A DNA stretch of 64,000 bases from JAHDHW01 sp965220465. Its GTDB lineage: Bacteria; Bacteroidota; Bacteroidia; Chitinophagales; Saprospiraceae. The notes under the pieces were generated by a model. It searched no databases. It was not told where the DNA came from and saw only the letters and a program-made list of their open reading frames with translations. The translations under genes were made by a program, and so were the position numbers. The DNA lies in the NCBI GenBank assembly GCA_965220465.1, contig CBDCPZ010000022.1, positions 434,001-498,000 on the forward strand, written 5' to 3'. Shown here piece after piece: positions 59,808 through 64,000 of the stretch. Within the stretch, counting starts at the first letter, position 1. The number at the start of each line of letters is the position of its first letter.

Positions 59808-60119
59808 ATGAGAAAAGCTGACTTAGTTACAGCAATTTCAGAAAAGACGGGCGTTCCTAAAGTTGACGTTTTGGTAACCTTGGAGACTTTCTTTAAGGAA
59901 GTGAAAAATACACTTTCTGATGGTGAAAACGTTTATATCAGAGGCTTTGGAAGTTTTGTAATAAAAAAACGTGCAAAAAAGATTGGCCGTCATATAAAGA
60001 AAAATGTCGCTATAGAGATTCCGGAGCATTTCATTCCAGCCTTTAAGCCAGCAAAAATATTTGTTGAGCAGGTTAAAGATAATGTAAATTCTTTGCCGGA
60101 CGAAGAGAAAGCGAGTTAG
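59808..60119 (+). CDS. HU-family DNA-binding protein
   Basis: A 103-aa HU/IHF homologue that bends and compacts DNA. Features: MRKADLVTAISEKTG, then the beta-arm region VYIRGFGSFVIKKRAKKIGRHI with GFGSF (45-51), and the C-terminal FIPAFKPAKIF. It carries a slightly longer acidic tail (EQVKDNVNSLPDEEKAS) than E. coli HU. The next gene starts 22 bp after its stop, so they form one operon. Confidence 0.96.
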   Translation: MRKADLVTAISEKTGVPKVDVLVTLETFFKEVKNTLSDGENVYIRGFGSFVIKKRAKKIGRHIKKNVAIEIPEHFIPAFKPAKIFVEQVKDNVNSLPDEEKAS

Positions 60120-60141
60120 TGAAAAGTAGATACCCTTTGTT

Positions 60142-60918
60142 ATGACTAAACTCCAAATTGTAGTTGTATCATCAACGATATTACTATTCGCGGGGATGTA
60201 TTTTGGATTGGACACCAAGCCAAAAAAACAAAAGGCGATTGAAAAATCCCGGGTAATTGCTGCGGAAAGTACAGATATAAATGCTTTATTGGAAGACGCA
60301 AAAGCTGAATTATCACCTGAAAAGTCCAGACTGATATTATCGCTTGAAGGAAATCTAAGCCAAACTCAAACGGACTCAGTGAAAGCCGCAATTTCAAAAG
60401 AACTTTCAGCTTCTTGGTACAAATTAGAGAGAGCTGACATTGCAGGTTTTTATGCTGAAAGTGTTGCTGAAATTGAGAATAGTGATGAAGCCTGGGCAAT
60501 AGCCGGAACTACTTACACCATAGGTGTTCAAAGGGCCAAAGAGGAAAAAGTAAAACAATTTTGTTTTGGAAGAGCGGTCAAGGCATTTGAGAATGCTATA
60601 TCATTAAACCCATCCAACACAACACATAAAGTTAATCTGGCCATTTGCTATGCAGAAAATCCTCTTCCTGAAAATCCAATGAAAGGGATTTTGATGCTTA
60701 GGGATTTAATTGAGAAAGAACCGGAAAATGTTTTGGTTCTTACAACATTGGGACGATTTGCCATCCAAACAGGACAATTTGAAAAAGCGGTTGAACGATT
60801 GCAAAAAGCGATTTCGATCGAACCAGAGAATACTAAAGCAAATTGTATGCTTTCTTTAGCCTACGAAGGTTTAGGAGATATTGAGAAAGCAGAAAATCAT
60901 GCGAAATATTGCAAATAG
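60142..60918 (+). CDS. TPR-repeat protein with N-terminal membrane anchor
   Basis: A 258-aa protein: an N-terminal hydrophobic helix (~5-23), likely a membrane anchor, then TPR-like helical pairs with AVKAFENAISLNPSNTTHKVNLAICY (~145-170, split in two helices) and AVERLQKAISIEPENTKANCMLSLAYEGLGD (~215-245) typical of the repeat. It lies 22 bp after the HU gene, so the two are co-transcribed. Probably a scaffold; partner unknown. A weak hairpin follows at 60924-60941. Confidence 0.8.
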   Translation: MTKLQIVVVSSTILLFAGMYFGLDTKPKKQKAIEKSRVIAAESTDINALLEDAKAELSPEKSRLILSLEGNLSQTQTDSVKAAISKELSASWYKLERADIAGFYAESVAEIENSDEAWAIAGTTYTIGVQRAKEEKVKQFCFGRAVKAFENAISLNPSNTTHKVNLAICYAENPLPENPMKGILMLRDLIEKEPENVLVLTTLGRFAIQTGQFEKAVERLQKAISIEPENTKANCMLSLAYEGLGDIEKAENHAKYCK

Positions 60919-60923
60919 TAATC

Positions 60924-60941
60924 GAGCCTTTTGGCTTTTTA
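60924..60941 (+). terminator. Weak hairpin terminator
   Basis: GAGCC and GGCT around a TTTT loop with a T-run. Only a ~4-5-bp stem, so partial termination at best. Confidence 0.35.
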
Positions 60942-60982
60942 TAAAGAAATAATAAATTTTTTAAATTTTAAAGACATTAATT

Positions 60983-61078
60983 ATGCCTTGTGGAAAAAAA
61001 CGTAAACGTCATAAAATTGCAACTCATAAACGCAAAAAAAGACTACGTAAAAACCGTCATAAGAAAAAGAACAGATAG
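60983..61078 (+). CDS. AURKAIP1/COX24-domain microprotein (31 aa)
   Basis: A tiny, very basic protein: MPCGKKRKRHKIATHKRKK, ending RHKKKNR. It has 16+ Lys/Arg in 31 residues and no acidic residue. Proteins of this form, with the GKKRKRHK(V/I)ATHKRKKR core, are strictly conserved in Bacteroidota and belong to the COX24/AURKAIP1 family, homologous to the mitochondrial ribosomal protein mS38; ribosome binding is expected. It sits between the HU-TPR pair and the ribonuclease E/G gene. Start and stop are unambiguous; too short to appear in automatic gene lists with a 60-aa cutoff. Confidence 0.93.
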   Translation: MPCGKKRKRHKIATHKRKKRLRKNRHKKKNR

Positions 61079-61143
61079 GTAATCATTTTGGCTTTGGATA
61101 AATGGAGTGTATTTTTACACTGCTCCTAAAAGAAGAAGTCTGG

Positions 61144-61177
61144 GACGAGCGGGATTTTTTAAAAAATCCCGCTCGTC
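61144..61177. repeat. 34-bp perfect palindrome
   Basis: GACGAGCGGGATTTTTT (61144-61160) and its exact inverse (61161-61177). The T-run is inside the stem, not after it; no T tract follows, so this is not a normal terminator for plus-strand transcripts. Confidence 0.85.
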
Positions 61178-61261
61178 AAATGCATAAAGAATATTGTTTT
61201 TCAATTACCTCAGTAATTTTAAACAAAAGTTTAATTATGACCGCAATCACTCTTCGAAATG

Positions 61262-61290
61262 TCACCTGGAAGAACGATCTTCTAAGGTGA
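61262..61290 (+). promoter_or_regulatory. Stem-loop in the ribonuclease E/G leader
   Basis: TCACCTGGAAGA (61262-61273) pairs with 61278-61290 through a 12-bp stem with one bulged A and one G-U pair, loop ACGA. If transcribed, a stable hairpin about 170 nt upstream of the GTG start. Confidence 0.5.
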
Positions 61291-61461
61291 TTCCTTTGTA
61301 TAGTGTCATCTAATCCAATAAAGAGTAGAATAAAACCAAATTGCAGTTCAAAAGAAAACTTCCAGCTTCAATGCTAAGCTATTAATGAGCAGCCAAACCT
61401 ATCGAATTCTTAAAATACATTTCTCTTCGAAATCCACAGCCAGCAAACTGGAAAAGAACTA

Positions 61462-63009
61462 GTGGAAAAAGAATTAATAATCAACTCAACTCCGACTGAA
61501 GTCGAGATAGCTTTGCTTGAAGACTCTAAGTTAGTTGAGATTCATTATCAAAAAACAAATACGAATTTTACTGTTGGAGATATCTTTCTTGGTAAAATAC
61601 GTAAACTAATGCCGGGACTCAATGCTGCATTTGTAGACATTGGACACAAAAAAGATGCATTTTTACATTATACCGACCTGGGACCAAAGCTTCGGTCACT
61701 AATAAAATTTACAGAAGGGACAATTTCAGGCTCGATTACAAGCCACAACCTGGACAACTTTAAGATTGAACCAGATATTTTAAAAACAGGAAAGGTTGAT
61801 CAAGTAATGGATAAAAAGCAAATGCTTTTAGTCCAGGTTTTGAAAGAACCCATTTCTACCAAAGGCCCTCGCCTTAGCTGCGAAATCACGATTCCCGGAA
61901 GATTTTTAGTCTTAACTCCTTTTACAGAGCAGGTTGCAGTTTCCAAAAAAATCGCAAATGCTGATGAAAGAAAAAGGTTAAAAGTGCTTGTGGAAAGTAT
62001 TCGCCCAAAAAACTGTGGGTTGATTGTCCGTACAGCTGCAGAAGGAAAAAAGGTAGCTGATTTGCATGAAGAGTTGAAGCTGATGATGCAAAAATGGGAA
62101 CAAGTACACAAACAGCTTTTTAAAGCAACTCCTCCAATGAAGCTTTTAAGTGAGTTGGATAAAGCATCTAGTATTTTAAGAGATATTTTGGAAGATTCAT
62201 TTAACCGTATCGTTGTCAATGACAAGGAGCTTTATCATAATGTTAAAAATTTTATGGGAACTATCGCTCCAGATAAAGTTAAAATAGTGAAACACCACCG
62301 CTCTACTAAACCAATCTTTGATGCTCATGGCGTCACCCGGCAAATAAAATCATCCTTTGGCAAAACAGCTACAATGGCTAGTGGAGCCTATTTGGTTATA
62401 GAGCATACCGAAGCCATGCACGTAATAGATGTAAATAGTGGGCATAAAATTTCAAGTGGCGACCAGTCAGAAGCAGTATTGGCAGTGAACCTTGAGTCAG
62501 CTGAAGAGATCGCACGTCAATTGCGATTACGTGATATAGGAGGAATCATTATCGTCGATTTTATCGATATGAGGGTGCCAGATCACAAACGCATGCTAAT
62601 TATGAAGATGCGCGAATTTATGAAAAAAGATCGCGCACAACATACCATTCTTCCTTTGAGTAAGTTTGGATTGATGCAAATAACACGGCAAAGAGTAAGG
62701 CCTGAAGTAAAAATAAATACTGCAGAAGTTTGCCCTACTTGCAACGGGACAGGAAAAATAAATGCATCTATATTATTGACCGACGATATCCAAAGGGACC
62801 TTGAATTTATTATCCAGTCAAGGCCAAATTCAAAAATAAACCTCAGGGTACACCCCTATATTTTTGCTTACTTGAAAAAAGGAGTTCCAAGTATGCAGAT
62901 GAGATGGTATATGAAATATTTCAAATGGATAAAAATTGCAGAAAGTCCTGATTTTCAGCTGAATGAATACAAATTTTATGACGGCAACAATGATCAGATA
63001 AGGCTGTGA
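61462..63009 (+). CDS. rng: Ribonuclease E/G family endoribonuclease
   Basis: A 515-aa RNase E/G enzyme for mRNA decay and rRNA maturation. Domains: S1-like N-terminus (~30-130; GDIFLGKIRKLMPGLNAAFVDIG), RNase-H-like and catalytic part with DIGGIIIVDFIDM (~350) and DVNSGH (D-containing loop ~330), and the zinc-link CPTCNGTG (~417-424). The length fits RNase G rather than E, which has a long unstructured C-terminus. The start is GTG, preceded by no clear ribosome site, typical of this phylum. The upstream gene is the COX24-like microprotein (383 bp gap). Confidence 0.94.
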   Translation: MEKELIINSTPTEVEIALLEDSKLVEIHYQKTNTNFTVGDIFLGKIRKLMPGLNAAFVDIGHKKDAFLHYTDLGPKLRSLIKFTEGTISGSITSHNLDNFKIEPDILKTGKVDQVMDKKQMLLVQVLKEPISTKGPRLSCEITIPGRFLVLTPFTEQVAVSKKIANADERKRLKVLVESIRPKNCGLIVRTAAEGKKVADLHEELKLMMQKWEQVHKQLFKATPPMKLLSELDKASSILRDILEDSFNRIVVNDKELYHNVKNFMGTIAPDKVKIVKHHRSTKPIFDAHGVTRQIKSSFGKTATMASGAYLVIEHTEAMHVIDVNSGHKISSGDQSEAVLAVNLESAEEIARQLRLRDIGGIIIVDFIDMRVPDHKRMLIMKMREFMKKDRAQHTILPLSKFGLMQITRQRVRPEVKINTAEVCPTCNGTGKINASILLTDDIQRDLEFIIQSRPNSKINLRVHPYIFAYLKKGVPSMQMRWYMKYFKWIKIAESPDFQLNEYKFYDGNNDQIRL

Positions 63010-63038
63010 TCTAAATGCGTTGTATAAATAGCGGACTG

Positions 63039-63140
63039 CTAAGGTGGGCAGCCGCAATCACCTGCTCTACAAGCTATCATGCCAAGCAGGAACATTAAAA
63101 AGAAGAGTATAAATAGTGATTTGTTGGAAAACCTCATCAT
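63039..63140 (-). CDS. Short lipoprotein (33 aa), Cys-rich mature end
   Basis: MMRFSNKSLF then a hydrophobic core and lipobox GMIAC (Cys24), then RAGDCGCPP and stop. The mature peptide would be only 10 residues with three Cys. Small lipoproteins ending in a GDCGCP-type tail seem frequent in Bacteroidota, but this is recalled, not searched. It lies antisense just after the RNase gene, in a region without other coding. The second Met (63135-63137) is an alternative start. Confidence 0.6.
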   Translation of the reverse strand: MMRFSNKSLFILFFLMFLLGMIACRAGDCGCPP

Positions 63141-63193
63141 TATTATTTCCTTTGTGAAGTGCTAATGTAAGTTACAATTTTCATATTTAAAAA

Positions 63194-64000
63194 TTGAAAA
63201 AGCCGAAACGCGTTTTGGTAGCACCTCTTAACTGGGGCCTTGGACATGCTACCCGCTCCATTCCAATCATTGATAATTTGTTGCTAAATGGTTTTGAAGT
63301 TATCCTGGCTTCTGATGGCAGATCTTTACAATTACTTAAAAAGGAGTTTCCTGATTTACAAACTGTTGAATTGCCTACTTACAATATTAGCTATTCAACG
63401 AATAATATGATTTTTAATATCGCGTATCAAATTCCGAAAATTATATTTGCTGTTTGGAGGGAATCAAGAGTTGTAAAAAAGATAGTCAAAAAGGAAAAAA
63501 TAGATATCATTATTTCAGATAATCGTTATGGCTGCAGAAGTGATCACACCAAGAATATTTTTATTACCCATCAAATAAATATTATCGTCCCTGCAAAACC
63601 ATTAAGATGGGTTGTAAATAAATTCAATCATATTTTAATTAATCGGTTTGACGAATGTTGGGTGCCTGATTATTCCGGAAACAATAGTTTAGCTGGGAAA
63701 TTATCAAAAAGCGATAAAATAAAAAGCCTAAAATACCTGGGGCTACTATCAAGAATGAAAACTATAATTGCCCCACAAAAATTTGATATCATCGCTATCC
63801 TTTCCGGACCCGAACCACAGCGAACCAGGCTTGAAAAAATAATTGTTGATGAATTAAAAGGAACAGTGCTTAAAAGCTTGGTTGTTCAGGGATGTACCGA
63901 AATTGAAAACCGATTTCATATAAATGAAAACATAGAAGTTGTTTCTTATTTAGAGTCAAAGGAACTAAGTGAAGCGATGCAATCCAGTAAATTGGTAATT
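63194..64000 (+). CDS. Glycosyltransferase, GT28/MurG-like fold, N-terminal part (runs off the window)
   Basis: An open frame of 269 codons up to the window end. The start is TTG at 63194, since an in-frame stop (63188-63190) blocks extension and no ATG lies near. The N-terminus KRVLVAPLNWGLGHATRS has the G-x-G-H-x-x-R loop of GT-B glycosyltransferases of the MurG/GT28 type. The second Rossmann half begins around KFDIIAILSGPEPQRTRLEK (~197-216). The end with the sugar-nucleotide signature lies beyond 64000. It probably glycosylates a lipid or protein; target unknown. Confidence 0.78.
   Translation, partial: MKKPKRVLVAPLNWGLGHATRSIPIIDNLLLNGFEVILASDGRSLQLLKKEFPDLQTVELPTYNISYSTNNMIFNIAYQIPKIIFAVWRESRVVKKIVKKEKIDIIISDNRYGCRSDHTKNIFITHQINIIVPAKPLRWVVNKFNHILINRFDECWVPDYSGNNSLAGKLSKSDKIKSLKYLGLLSRMKTIIAPQKFDIIAILSGPEPQRTRLEKIIVDELKGTVLKSLVVQGCTEIENRFHINENIEVVSYLESKELSEAMQSSKLVI

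Larger units (their letters stand above)
61079..61461. other. Structured leader region upstream of ribonuclease E/G
   Basis: 383 bp without a gene. It has a 34-bp perfect palindrome (61144-61177) and a second stem-loop (61262-61290). No promoter element with good match was identified. See the separate entries. Confidence 0.55.

Noticed and set aside
61144..61177. Palindrome as a terminator of the COX24-like gene
   Set aside because: The T-run is in the stem and no T tract follows it, so it lacks the usual terminator form. Some termination cannot be excluded.
61102..61290. 62-aa frame in the ribonuclease E/G leader
   Set aside because: It spans the 34-bp palindrome and second hairpin, and composition is non-coding; explained better as structured leader.
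1..64000. CRISPR array, rRNA genes or prophage
   Set aside because: No regularly spaced repeat array, rRNA-like stretch or cluster of phage structural genes was seen. The tail-fibre-like protein at 49243 is exported by a signal peptide and stands outside a phage cluster.

Overview
The window looks like a stretch of core chromosome from a Bacteroidota bacterium. The supporting signs are low GC content, type IX secretion (T9SS) parts and cargo (PorZ, two proteins with C-terminal sorting domains, SprB-type repeats), BshA, a TonB receptor with a carboxypeptidase-like N-domain, a 31-aa COX24-like ribosomal microprotein, start codons without clear Shine-Dalgarno sites, and repeated TAnnTTTG promoter elements. 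Gene content suggests Saprospiria or a relative, but that placement is a guess. There is no rRNA, no CRISPR array and no prophage. The only mobile element is one IS copy at about 53.4-54.5 kb.

Layout. 0-6 kb: the 3' end of dnaN, a lipoprotein, nadD, porZ and a YfhO-type membrane protein. 6-10.5 kb (minus): bshA and a 1042-aa T9SS cargo protein. 10.9-17.4 kb (plus): a MerR regulator with a degenerate B12 domain, a YceI lipoprotein, two tandem long-chain acyl-CoA ligases and a lipoprotein resembling an M48 protease without its metal ligands. 17.4-25 kb: mnmG, a 473-aa conserved protein of unknown role, a VanY-type peptidase, an AstE/AspA-type hydrolase, a small unknown protein and pckA. 25-30.2 kb (minus): a histidine kinase followed 4 bp later by a TonB receptor, plus a DUF3089 hydrolase. 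30.4-34.6 kb (plus): rlmN, then a compact operon encoding an outer-membrane barrel, a double zinc ribbon, a MotB/ExbD-like stator with an unusual periplasmic domain, and a MotA/TolQ/ExbB channel. 34.6-41.8 kb: a PfkB kinase, tRNA-Asn, an OmpA protein, a GAF protein, an EVE protein and a GH13 amylase. 42-46.4 kb: a sugar transporter-xylB-xylA operon. 46.5-49.2 kb: a YpfJ-type metalloprotease, an APH-like kinase and a small membrane protein. 49.2-55.1 kb (minus): a large secreted stalk protein, a small T9SS protein, an Omp85-like pseudogene, the IS and an atypical SDR. 55.2-59.3 kb: recJ, a RidA protein, and the yicC-gmk-apaG operon. 59.8-64 kb: HU, a TPR protein, the COX24-like microprotein, ribonuclease E/G, a 33-aa lipoprotein on the minus strand and a glycosyltransferase running off the end.

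How the genes fit together. Most are housekeeping functions: replication clamp, NAD synthesis, tRNA and rRNA modification, gluconeogenesis, nucleotide kinase, RNA decay. Around them lie envelope and catabolic modules: T9SS delivery, xylose and alpha-glucan use, fatty-acid activation. The most promising uncharacterised unit is the four-gene putative ion-driven motor at 31854-34564. Other oddities are the two genes that kept a fold but lost the catalytic or cofactor residues (MerR/B12 and M48), the kinase-TonB receptor pair, and the structured leader of the ribonuclease E/G gene.
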